From the NCBI GenBank assembly GCA_036346205.1, contig JARFJB010002136.1, forward strand, positions 637,001 through 701,000: a stretch of DNA of 64,000 bases, in the 5' to 3' direction. Numbering within the stretch: position 1 is the first letter of the stretch; every line of letters begins with the position of its first letter. This document shows, piece by piece, positions 11,696 to 22,240 of this stretch. Below the pieces are notes generated by a model. That model had not been told where the DNA came from, did not search any database, and was given only the letters and a program-made list of their open reading frames with translations. This DNA comes from Vesta saturnalis (taxonomy: Eukaryota > Arthropoda > Insecta > Coleoptera > Lampyridae). The position numbers and the translations under genes were made by a program.

Positions 11696-11768
11696 TACCT
11701 CAGTAGGATTTGAACCTACGACCTGTACTTTGCTAGAGTACCGCGCTAACCATCTGCGCCATCGAGAT
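11696..11768 (-). tRNA. tRNA-like sequence, loop anticodon AGC, copy 2 (probably pseudo or SINE head)
   Basis: This is the tandem duplicate of the copy at 11371-11444. The anticodon stem is perfect here (GTACT with AGTAC around CTAGCAA) and the D-stem GCGC pair and T-stem GTAGG with CCTAC are intact. The 3' acceptor strand has lost one base (TGAGGT instead of TCGAGGT), so the acceptor stem is weakened. Together the two copies suggest an ancestor with a full seven-pair acceptor stem. Confidence 0.45.
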
Positions 11769-11830
11769 ACAAGCCCCAATTGATGTAAATTTTGTCTTTA
11801 TGTCTGTAGAACTGATGTAACTTCTAAATA

Positions 11831-11835
<5 letters not shown>

Positions 11836-11874
<39 letters not shown>
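11836..11874. repeat. (TA)n microsatellite
   Basis: An uninterrupted run of about 17 TA dinucleotides follows the second tRNA-like unit. Confidence 0.95.
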
Positions 11875-11876
<2 letters not shown>

Positions 11877-11911
11877 AAAATTATAATTAGTTTTTTTTAA
11901 ATCCATTTGTT

Positions 11912-14067
11912 ACACTCATTGTGTTTGGGTCCATATGACCAGGTGACTTGTGTGGTTCAAAGTACAAGAACGAGAAGCAGATTATTATCATAGACGAATG
12001 TATTTTATTAGCTTTGTTTTAGTTTCATAAATTTAAATAACTTACATAATATTGACACATTATTGCGCATATTGCATGCGTTATTTGCGTACCGGTAAAC
12101 CAATTGATTCCTGTTGAGACTTGTCTGTGGCTCCGCGTATAAATGCAGCCATTGAGCATCTGTGTGTTAGTTTCGTAGTAAATATCAAACTTGATGCTAT
12201 ACTCTAATGAGAAATACCTAACAATTGAAATTTATTGTTGAAAATGTGAGTGAGAGAGTGCTTACGGATAGTGAACTTGAGCAACTTTTGTGTGCTTCTG
12301 ATAGTGATTCTAATTCTTCTCCAGAAAAAGACCATTTGTTCGAAACCGAGATATATAATAGCGAATCGGATGATGAAGTGGAAGCTAGATTTCAGATGAA
12401 GCTGATACGGATAATCACGTAACTTCAAAAGATGGCAATATAGTATGGAATGAAAAGACACATCAATCGGGAAGGTTATCCCCAGTAAATATTATTTCGT
12501 TGATTCCTGGGCTAACAAGGTATGCTACGTCGCGAATAATTGATATAAAATCCGCGTACTGCTTACATTTCACACCCAAAATTGTAAACCTAATTTTGAA
12601 AATATCAAATTTAGAAGGCAAAAGACTGTGGCGACATGTTTCATGAACTAACATTAGTTGAACTAGAAGCATATTTTGGCCTACTGTTTCTAGCTTGAGT
12701 GTATAAATCTCATGGAGAGGCAATAGCCAGTCTGTGGGATGGAAATGTAGGTGATTCAATATTCAGAGCAACGATTTCATGTAATTGCACGAATAATTCG
12801 CTTTGACGATAAAAAAACTCGACCACAACGACGCCAAACTGATAAGTTAGCTCCCATACGGGTCTTGTGGGATGAATGGGTTGTAATTCTACCAAAACAC
12901 TACAATGTTCACGAAAATGTAACAGTAGATGAGTAACTTGTACCTTTTAGAGGCCGTTGTCCTTTTAGACAGTAATCGCCAATAACCCTGCTAAATACGG
13001 AGTCAAGATTTGCACTTTATGCGATTCTGTAACTGCTTATGCATATAACATGTAAGTTCACCTCGGGGAAAAAAGAAGGTGAACTTCCAGAGAGAGGTCA
13101 AGGTAAAAGAGTTGTGCTAGATTTTACTTATGGTCTAAAAGGTCACAATGTAACGTGTGATAATTTTTTTACCTCGTACGGTCTGGGGCATATGCTATTG
13201 AAAATAAAAATAACCATGTTTGGCACTATTCGCAAAAATAAGTCGGGATTGCCAGCCGCATTAGTCTGCAACAGGAAAGAAGTTCTTTCTTCAAAATTTT
13301 ACTTTACCAAGCACACGTCGATAGTTTCCTATATTCCGAAACAGAATAAAAATGTTACGCTCACGAGCACCATGCACCACGATAACGGTGTGTGTAACCA
13401 AGATCATAAAAAGGCGTTTATGATTTTAGATTACAACAAAACTAAAGGTGCGGTAGCCACGTCAGACAAGTTAATAATAACATACACATGCAGACGGCAA
13501 ACTAAAAGATGGCAAATGATTATCTTTTACAATATCAGCTTACAACGCTTATGTTCTGTGGTGCGAAGTAACTCCAACCTGGAATGCTGGAAAACTTACA
13601 AAACGGCGACTATTTCTTGAAGTACTGGGTACTTCCTTGATCACTCCATTATTGCAAGAAAGAAAACGTCTCCCTCGAAGTATTCTTGCAGCTGAAATGG
13701 TTATAAAGTCACGTTCTTCAACTATGCTGAAGTAAGGGAATAATCAACCACAACCAAGCGTTAAAGATGTAATTTTTGTCCCTCTTCAAATGATAATAAA
13801 ACTAATATGGTATGTTGTAATTACTCAAAATACCTATGTAAAGCTCATGTTTATTAATTACTACTGTCAAGACTGTAACAAATAAATTACGTTTTTCAGA
13901 TGCTCTTTTCATAACATTTATAATAATATGTAATAAAAATAAAATAACCTAATAAAGTGTAATAAATAATAAATACTACATCTATTTTCTTACTATTATT
14001 TACTGTTATATCAATTTAACGACAACTACAGACTCCCGGGTCATAATGACCCGAACACAATAGGTGA
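11912..14067 (+). mobile_element. piggyBac element
   Basis: The left end reads CACTCATTGTGTTTGGGTC and the right end, reverse-complemented, CACCTATTGTGTTCGGGTCA, a clear inverted pair followed on both sides by a GGTCATATGACC-like palindrome. The transposase lies between on the plus strand. The TTAA target duplication expected for piggyBac is not preserved at either edge, so the exact ends are uncertain by a few bases. Confidence 0.8.
12225..13735 (+). pseudogene. piggyBac transposase
   Basis: Conserved piggyBac blocks appear across several frames: an acidic N-terminus with VLTDSELEQLL (12225-12422), LEAYFGLLFLA and GEAIASLWDGNVG (12650-12760), FHVIARIIRFDDKKTRPQRR, VDE followed by LVPFRGRCPFRQ near 12930, the run 13039-13620 with NVTCDNFFTS, and GAVATSDKLIITYTCRRQTK near 13450. 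The catalytic aspartates of the family sit in the TVDE, CDNFF and GGVDTxD motifs; in the third, this copy reads GAVATSD, so the first aspartate of that motif is alanine. At least five frameshifts or stops break it. The C-terminal part continues out of frame (LWCEVTPTWNAGKLTKRRL) to about 13735. Confidence 0.85.
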
Positions 14068-14196
14068 AACCCACGATATAATAAATATAGGGTATGATAT
14101 TCCCGCTAGCAGAATGCGTTAGTTCTGCGCAATAGACAACCGAGTAATTTAGAATTTGTCTACGGTTGACCATTGTGCGTCGTTGTTTTGTGTATA

Positions 14197-16388
14197 CAGG
14201 GTGATGATTTTCAACTAAGGTTCTATGGGTAACTTTGTTATTAGAACAACTACAGAGTCGGTTAAATTAGCAATATTGGGCAGAATTTCAAGACCAATCA
14301 AATGACGTTTTGAGTTTTGACCAGTGTTGCCAACTTTCGCAGTTATTTAGAAAAAACTAAAAATGAGCCGAATCTTCAAATATATTTGAAACCCTTGCAA
14401 ATAAAGCTAAAATACGAGAGAAGTAATTGATAGATATTTTACGAACTTTAAGATAAGCCTATTTTTTAATTTATTTTGCATTTCATTTTTGAGATATAAC
14501 ACAAAGTTACTTTTTTTTTAATGGAACGTATAGTTTATTTTAGTCCTATTAAATAGCATATTTTTTACTGATTTCAAAAATGTATAGTTTACCTTATTTA
14601 TAACAAGTAGTTTTCTTGTAATTTAATAAAAACTCTAAAGTTAAAATCTAGTATCAGTTTTAAAAAATAGAGCGCCTTGGAATGAAATAAAACAACACAA
14701 ATTTGACACTTGCATTTTTATTTATGTTTATTTTAATTATATTTCTAATCGTGATGAAAATGCAGCGTCGGAAATGTATTTACAGAGGTACATGGAAAGA
14801 AGGTAACTTGCTAAAAGATTATTTCGTAAACTGGAAACTAATTTAAAGCAATACGGGTCTTTCAAAAAACCAAAAGACGCAAAAAAAATTTAATGGAGAA
14901 ACCAAAGTAAATGTTCTGACTTATAATAATGTCAAACCGACTGTATCTGTACGGGAAATTGGACTCGAATGTAATATGTCAAGAGAAGAAGCACACATAA
15001 TCTTGAAACAAAATAACTTCAAAGCTTACCGTCACCACATTGGAAATACATTGTATCCTGCTGATTTTGAAAGACGTTTAAATTACGCTACCTGGTTTAT
15101 TGAAGAGCATCGAAGAAACAATGACTTTTCATTTTGTTTACGGACGAAGCCAAGTTTACCAACAATGGTTTATTTAATAGAAAAGATCACATTTACTGGG
15201 CTCAACAAAATCCTCATTTAACTGTAGAGAGACGAGACCTACATGTTTGCTCAATAAACGTATGGTGCGGTATTTTAGGCACTAAAATCATTGGTCCATA
15301 TTTTTTTGAATAACGTTTAAATGCTGAACGCTATTTAATGTTTTTAAGAAATGAATTTGAAAATATGATGGACGAAGTTCCATTAAATTTAATACGCGCT
15401 TTTCGTTATTTTCAACAAGATGGAGCTCCTGCTCACAATGCAGATGTTGTTTCAAACTTTTTAACAGAAAGATTTAATAACTGGATTGGTACTCGTGGTA
15501 CTATTCCATGGCCTCCTAGATCTCCAGATTGAACCCCTCTGAATTTCTTTTTGTGGAGAACAGTTAAAGACAGCGTTTATAAAACTAAACCACATAATGT
15601 CGAAGGTCTAAAAGATCAAATAAGAACAGCTATTGCAGCAATTAGACCTAATACCTTGTTAAAAGTGCAAAATAATATATTACAAAGATGTCGTATATGT
15701 GTTGAAAACCATGGTGGCCATTTTGAAATCTTGTTGTAATTTAGTTGTAATGTAGTACTTAGATATTCTTTTTGTTTATAAATATTTATGATTGGTTGAA
15801 ATTTTATAAATTTCAGCATTAATAAAGTTCGTACTCGTAAGTTTTTCACAACTGACGATTATTGTGTTATAGATTTCTTTTGTTTTATTTCATTCCAAGG
15901 CGCTCTATTTTTTAAAACTGATACTCGATTTTAACTTTACAGTTTTTATTAAATTACAAGAAAACCACTTGTTATAAATAAAGTAAACGATACATTTTTG
16001 AAATCAGTAAAACATATGCTATTTAATAGAACTAAATAAAATGAACTATACGTTCGATTTAAAAAAAAGTAACTTTGTGTTATATCTCAAAAATGAAATG
16101 CAAAATAAATTTAAAAATAGGCTTATCTTAAAGTTCGTAAAAATATCTATCAATTACTTCTCTTGTATTTTAGATTTATTTGCAACAGTTTCAAAGATAT
16201 TTGAGTCTGAAATTCGGCTAATTTTTAGTTTTTTCTAAATAACTACGAAAGTTGGCAACACTGGTCAAAACTCAAAACGTCATTTGATTGGTCTTAAAAT
16301 TCTGCTCAATATTGATAATTTAACCGACTCTGTAGCTGTTATAATAACAAAGTTACCCATAGAAGCTTAGTTAAAAATTGTCACCCTG
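14197..16388 (+). mobile_element. Mariner with about 500 bp inverted repeats
   Basis: The left end CAGGGTGATGATTTTCAACT (TA at 14195-14196) pairs with the right end CAGGGTGACAATTTTTAACT (reverse complement ending at 16388). Homology between the ends continues inward for about 500 bp (14197-14696 and 15885-16388) with only scattered mismatches and small indels. The transposase sits between in plus orientation. The right target site reads TG then TA. Confidence 0.85.
14752..15739 (+). pseudogene. Mariner transposase, broken
   Basis: The N-terminal HTH is visible as DENAASEMYLQRYMERR and LAKRLFRKLETNLKQYGSF. After frameshifts come FTDEAKFTNNGLFNRKDHIY (first aspartate), then INVWCGILGTKIIGPYFFE, RYFQQDGAPAHNADVVSNFL (second aspartate) and WPPRSPD. 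The codon after SPD is a stop, and the position of the third aspartate reads N (TPLNFFLW) with 40 residues since the second, so the catalytic triad is lost. The C-terminus RCRICVENHGGHFEILL is well kept. The coding part has decayed more than the flanking inverted repeats. Confidence 0.85.
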
Positions 16389-16422
16389 TGTATTTCATTG
16401 AGAAAATAACCGTATTTTGAAA

Positions 16423-16662
16423 ATGCGTTGTTCACTTTTTGGATGTGATTCCGATAACCAATCCAAAGCACACCCATCTACTGGGATAAAGTTTTTTTCT
16501 TTTCACAAAAACACGAAATATTGAAAAATAATATTAAATTCGCGACTGTTTGTTCGAAACATATTAAAGATAGTGACTAAGGTAACTCTCCAACATGTGT
16601 TATTGAACTACAGCTCAAGGAGATATAGAGGATTAAAAGATGATCCGGTCCCCAGTGTAAAT
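16423..16662 (+). pseudogene. THAP zinc-finger fragment
   Basis: The frame opens MRCSLFGCDSDN and continues to GIKFFSFHKNTKY before a stop. A one-base shift then gives TVCSKHIKDSD, and further on LKDDPVPSVN. This is the THAP signature: C-x4-C at the N-terminus, the FFSFPK block, C-x2-H about 45 residues later, and a VPSIF-like box at the end. THAP domains bind DNA and occur in P-element-type transposases and in host proteins; nothing here decides between them. Two stops and a frameshift show it is not functional. Confidence 0.65.
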
Positions 16663-16987
16663 TGCTTTCTCGTCGTCAACAAATGCATAATTTGCATCTA
16701 CACGGCGAATTGAAATCGTCAAATAACGGGAACACAAGCAATGGACGAACGATTTAATAAACAAGTAAATATTTTTTTATACTTTCATCTAAGTTATCCA
16801 AACTAAAGAAAATTAAGGTAACAAGGTTGTGCAAATGTTAAATTTTATACATTTTTGAAGTTCTCAAAGCACATGTTTTTATTTTCCATGTTTAAAAAAC
16901 TCTAGGGTTCCCTATACCGTCAAAGCGATAGAACAGGTTTGTGATGGCTCTAGCTTCTACCTTCGATTAGTGAAGTAAATCCGGGTT

Positions 16988-18491
16988 AAAATGACAATTT
17001 CTAAATCAGTAGAGTTACTGTGCGGCAGGGGTGAGTTTTTGAACATATTTATACCCAGCGGTTTCAATATTAATAATGGACAAAGACAATAATAATCTAA
17101 CCAGTAAAATTTTGTAACGTGTAAAAAAAGGCGCATAAATAACATTTGGGATTGCTAAAGGATCGTACTTCTACGGAAAAATACGGCTCCTTGAATCCCA
17201 TACCAGATGTGATTGTTAAAACTCGTAGAATTGTAAAGTGTGCTTAAAGCTCACATACCACCCTTTTGTCTTGAACTCAAACAGGTAAACATTTTTGCAA
17301 TGACAATAAATTATAAAGAGCTAATAAAATAACTTAATTTTAACTGGACCGAATCCGTATTCCAAAGCAAAAAAAAAAAACAAATAAATAGATAAAATAA
17401 ACAAATAACTAGCTCTAATTTGTAATCGAAATTCTGAATGAAATGCTGTTTCTTTTCTCAATAAATAAAACGCATTTCAGTAGTTAAAAGAGAGTTCAAG
17501 TCGTTAGGGGGAAATCAGCGCGTTTCTGTAAAATTTTAACAATTGAAATACAAATACATCTTAAATGCGACAGTAAATGAACTAAGTCAATATATAAAGC
17601 AATTCAGTTTTTAGTAGCAAATTAAATACATACTAAATTGAATAGATTCTCATACTTTTAATTTAAATAATTAGTATCCCCCACTTCTTTACAATATTCA
17701 TATTGTCAATAAGAAATGTAGCTATTTAAAGAAAATTTAGTTTTACTAAAAGTTCACATTATCTATTGAATTACAATACCTTCTTTTATTCTCAAAATAA
17801 TAAAGCAAGAAACCAGGTAAAGACAAAGGGAAACCAGGTAGACGCGTTACCAGTAATTGTAAATTGAAAATTTTAATAATAAAAAAAAAAAAAAAATTTA
17901 AATAATAAACAGCATATCATAGACGTCGAGTAAATTAATAGAGTTGCATAGTTTCAAGTTAAATAATTAGCATACTTCACTTTCTTTTCAATATTCGTTT
18001 AATAAATAAGAAATACTGTAAAAGTTTACTTTTCGATTGAATTCAAATACCTTCTTTTATTTTCAAAACAAGAAATCGGGTAAATTGTAAATTTTTGTAA
18101 TAAAAATTTAAACATAAAAGATTATCGTACTTGTTAAGTTAAATAATTAGCTTTATTTCGTTGCTTTCAGTTAGCGAAACAAATACACGTTAAATGACAA
18201 CTTCTAAATCAATAAAATAAGGGTTTTCATACCCAGCGGTTTGAATATTAAGAATAAACAAAGATAATAATAAGCTAACCGGTAAAAAGCTCTTTAGTTG
18301 AAATAGGCGCGAAATAATATTTATGATTGCTACAGTATTGAATTTTTACGAATAATACAGCTCTTTTAAACCCATGTGATTGTTAAAACTCGTAAAATTA
18401 TAAAGCACACGTAAACCTTTTGGCTAAGGATTGAACTCAAACAGGTAAACATTTTTGCAATAACAATTAATCATAGAGAACTAATAAAATA
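16988..18491. repeat. Direct repeat pair (1.2 kb apart) with internal duplications
   Basis: About 300-340 bp at 16988-17331 recur at 18192-18491. Shared blocks include CATACCCAGCGGTTT-like sequence, TGTGATTGTTAAAACTCGTA, TTGAACTCAAACAGGTAAAC and a closing CTAATAAAAT. Between them, two further related segments (about 17640-17880 and 17920-18115) share TTAAATAATTAG, ATACCTTCTTTTATT and AGAAA(T/C)C(A/G)GGTAAA. No coding sequence is seen. This may be a decayed composite element. Confidence 0.7.
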
Positions 18492-19029
18492 TTTTTTCTT
18501 TGTTTTCAAATTTGAAGGCTGGTCCAACTTTTATTTTTGGTACTATGTGTGAGTTTAAGTTTAATTATTACATTTTTTTGCATATTGTCTTATACTTTCC
18601 TTGACTGCAAATTCAAAATTTAAGCTAACTTTTACCTTTGTTACTATGTTTGATCTTAATTGTGATTAATTGTTCCTAAAAGTAGACAATTAATGTCGGG
18701 AGAGCTAACAGGGCCATTATTGGTACCCTTCAATGGAATAAAAAAAAGAAACCTAGAGGATGGGAACCCTTAAGTTGTCACGGTTCGCGACAATAATAAA
18801 AGATATTTGATAAATAAATATTAAATGACAAAGAAATAACTATAACTCGGAAAGCTAAAAAAAAATTGAATCATTTGGTCGCTAATAAATAACAGCAAGT
18901 CCGGTGAGTGGCGCGGAGCCAGGAATAGCAATATGGTTGAAACGGGGTGTGATTGAAGAGTATGTAAGAGAAAAATATACATGTACATTTAGATATTCAT
19001 ATAGTAAGTATACGATCTATTATTTATAT

Positions 19030-22000
19030 CTTTCTTGACTGTCTATATTTCTACTTCTTACTTCCGTACATGTCGTGCCAGTAGACAAATAACTGTCCGG
19101 TAGTAGGACGATACCGTTAGTACGGAATGCTACATTGTCCTGGGCACGATTTGGCCAGTAACCGGCCTGCTCGCCATGGTAGTACTCTAGAGACACAATA
19201 CAATTGCCTCGGATCGACCTGGCTACAAGGGACGGCCAAGGTCGAAACAGACAGGCCCCATTGCTGACGACTGTGCAAGGAATGAATGGCGAGTCGGTAC
19301 GTGGAATGTTAGAGGTATGCATGGTAAAGAATTTGAAATTGCGAATGTAATGTACGAAAGACACCTTGATATTCTGTGTGTATCGGAGACAAAGCGCAAA
19401 GGAAAGGATGCTGTGGAGATGGAGGATGGCAGCCTAGCACTATGGTCAGGAGTTGAGACTGAAGTGCATGGCGCAAAAGGAGTTGGGGTGATCATAAGTG
19501 AAAGAGCGAAAAGATGTGTTAAACAGTACGAATTGGTATCTCCCGGTAATATGGGTTAGAATGAAAGTGGAGTTTCGAAGAATTTTTCTTATTGCGTGCT
19601 ATGCACCGGTGAATGGAGAAAGGGACCAGGAGCGTGAGAACTTCTGGAATGAAATAGAGTTGAACGTATGTAAGCTAAACGAAAGAGTGATGATAGTGGG
19701 GGATATGAACGGATGGGTGGGTATACAGAGAGAACATACTGAACGCGTTCTAGGAAAGTTCGGAGACCAAAGAGTCAATGAGAATGGTGAACGCCTGGTG
19801 AACATCTGTGTGGAGAGAAGCCTGTTTGTATGCAATACGTGGTTTAAACATAAACATGTGCGTATGTATACATGGCAAAAAGGTGAATCCAAAAGTATGA
19901 TAGACTTGATAGTGTATGATGAACGCCTTAGAAACCTGGTGAAAGACACAAAAGTAATGCGAGGATCGGAGTGTGGATCGGCCCACTTTTTGGTTGTATC
20001 GAGAGTGTGTTTAGGGCAAAAGAAGAAAAACAAACGTAGTGCGAACGTCCAGAATTAGGGTTGACAAACTAGTGGATAATGGTGCGATAATGAAATACGC
20101 AGATGCTGTGAGTAAAGAGTTGAATGTGAATGAAACAGTGTGGAACGAACTAATAAAAGACACTGATGTTGAAAGTGCATGGATAAGCTTGAAAAACTGT
20201 GTTGTCAATTGTGCCGTGCGAATATGTGGAAGAGCGACTGTAAGTAAACAGAAAAAATGTGCTTGGTGGAATGAGTCGGTAAAAAAGGCATTATGTAAGA
20301 AAAAAGATGCGTACATGGCAATGATTGCTGCAAAAAATGAGACTGAGAAGAAGCGATTGTATGAAGTGTACAGATTAAGAAACAAAGAAGCGAAGTAGGT
20401 AGTAAGAATAAGTAAAGAAGGAGTGATGGCTGTGGAAGGAGAGACAATGCAGAATGATTTTGAGGGAAACAAAAAACTCTTCTGGAAATGGGTCAAAAAT
20501 ACAAAACGTGGCCCAAAACTGAACGCTGCAGGAGTGATGAATATTAGAAACGAAATAGTATGGGACGATTGTGAAGTGAGGAAATGCTGGCAAGAATATT
20601 TCGGAAAGCTGTACAGTAGTGAGGAAAGTAAGACTGAAGGGTTAAATAAGGAGAATATAGAAGGAATGATGAATGAAACTGAGAAGGATATTGGGATAAA
20701 TGAGGTAGAGAAAACGGCAAGGGAGCAGGCGTAGATGAAATCACTGGTGAAATGCTAAAGTATGGTGGTGCAGAGCTTATACAAAGATTGTGTGAATTAT
20801 TCAATGTATGCCTTATGTGTGGAATAGTGCCGAGGGATTGGAAGAGAGCGATAATTGTACCACTGTATAAGGGTAAGGGGAACAAGAGTGATTGTAAGAA
20901 CTACAGAGGAATAAGTTTGCTCAGTGTACCTGGTAAAGTATTTGGAAGAATATTGATTGATAGAGTACGAGAAACTAAACAAACTAAGATTTGGGATGTA
21001 TAAGGTCTCTTCATACCAGGGAGAGGATGTGTCGATCAGGTGGTTGCTCTCTAGCAGGTGATCGAAAAGTGTTTAAGGGTAAAAGGAAGTTGTACTGTGC
21101 GTTTGTAGACCTGAAGAAAGCATACGACAGAGTGAATAGGGAGAAGCTGTGGGAAATATTAAATGAATATGGCGTAAATAAAGGTCTAATAAATGGAATA
21201 AGGGCAGTATACAACGGTAGTGGGGCATGTGTTAGGGTGAGAGGAGGTGTGAGTGAATACTTTAATATTGAACAAGGAGTGCGACAAGGCTGTGTGATGT
21301 CACCGTGGTTGTTTAATATATACATGGATAAATGTGTTAGACAAGCGTAAATGTACGGCTTCTGGTGTATGCAGATGATACAGTCTTATTAAGTGACAGT
21401 GCGGATGAGCTGCAAACCACTCTGAGGAAGTTTGATACAGTCTGTGAGAGCATGGACCTAAAGGTAATCGTGAACCAAGATTGTGGTGTTCAATCGGGAA
21501 GGTGGAAAGGAGAGTAGAGTATTTACTCTGCAAGATGAAATTGTGGAGCAAATGGGCGAGCTGGTATATCTCGGTAGAATGTTTATTGCAGATGGTACAA
21601 TGGAGAGCGAGATTTGACGAAGGGTCAATGTTGGAAGGAAAGTGATTGGAAGTATGTGGACCATAATGAGACATGAAACCATGAGCCTACCTGCGAAACG
21701 AGCAATCTATAATGGCGCGTTCGTCCCGTCAGTACTGTATGGAAGTGAGACATGGGTATGTTAAAAAAAAACACGAAAGAAAAATAAATGCCGTGGGTAT
21801 GAGATTCCTGAGAAGTGCATGTGGTAAAACGAGAAGGGACAAGATAAAAAATGAATGTAAAATGACGGAGTGTGGTGAGGAAAAGACGATGATGGATAGA
21901 TATAAAAGTAGTACATTACGTTGGCTTGGTCACATTGAGAGAATGGACAACGCAAGATTAACGAAACAAATATATGTGGGTGAGATTAGAGGAAAGGCCG

Positions 22001-22240
22001 GGCTTGGTAGGCCGCGTAAACTTGGCTGAATGTAGTAGAATGTATGATAAAGGAAAGAGAGATAAGGAGTTTTAAAAATAAAAGGGCATGGTAGAGACAA
22101 TGTATGAATCTTGCGAAAGCTAGGGAGGTATGCGGAGATAGGAAACGGTGGAGAAAGATTGTGAATGAAAAATAAACAAGAGTCGGGGATTGTTTTGCCT
22201 ACCCCGCAAGGGAATGGCGTGAAGGTTAAGTTAAGTTATT
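19030..22240 (+). mobile_element. RTE-like non-LTR retrotransposon (LINE)
   Basis: The region carries an apurinic-type endonuclease, a reverse transcriptase and a conserved C-terminal tail in the order expected for RTE-type LINEs. The 3' end is rich in TTAAG repeats (22223-22236), as RTE elements often end in short tandem repeats. The 5' end is not defined; GC content rises near 19030. No target duplication was identified. Base composition is visibly richer in G than the surroundings. Confidence 0.8.
19191..22175 (+). pseudogene. Endonuclease / reverse transcriptase, RTE type (HmRTE-e-like)
   Basis: The endonuclease opens VGTWNVRGMHGKEFEIANVM and continues LDILCVSETKRKG, IACYAPVNGERDQER, VGDMNGWVG, and ends SMIDLIVYDERL with GSECGSAHFLVV (19290-20010). 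The reverse transcriptase follows: VPRDWKRAIIVPLYKGKGNK, NYRGISLLSVPGKVFGRIL, FVDLKKAYDRVNREKLWEIL, GVRQGCVMSPWLFNIYMD and, out of frame near 21362, LLVYADDTVLLSDSADEL, which holds the YADD catalytic box. The C-terminal region has KINAVGMRFLRSACG, RWLGHIERMDNARLTKQIY, GRPRK and AREVCGDRKRWRKIV. This order matches RTE-type elements described in Lepidoptera. Roughly eight stops or frameshifts divide it into pieces, so it is dead. It would nick DNA and prime reverse transcription at the target. Confidence 0.85.

Larger units (their letters stand above)
11277..11834. repeat. Tandem duplication (324 bp spacing) of a tRNA-like unit
   Basis: Two copies of one unit lie head to tail. Shared blocks include AAGTTTTTGTTATGAACGAA upstream, the tRNA-like segment, and GATGTAAATTTTGTCTTTAT downstream. 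The block AGGATTTGAACC begins at 11381 and again at 11705, a spacing of 324 bp. The copies differ by scattered substitutions and 1-3 bp indels. A (TA)n tract follows the second copy. Confidence 0.85.

Noticed and set aside
11371..11768. Functional tRNA-Ala genes
   Set aside because: The acceptor stem does not match tRNA-Ala and is mismatched or shortened in each copy; a tRNA-derived repeat is more likely.
16988..18491. LTR retrotransposon
   Set aside because: Direct repeats are present, but there is no gag, pol or primer-binding site between them.
20039..20398. Separate small gene between endonuclease and reverse transcriptase
   Set aside because: Its position and character fit the linker between endonuclease and reverse transcriptase of the same LINE polyprotein.
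19223..21955. Many minus-strand open frames across the LINE
   Set aside because: They are shadows of the plus-strand endonuclease and reverse transcriptase; composition and motifs fit only the plus strand.
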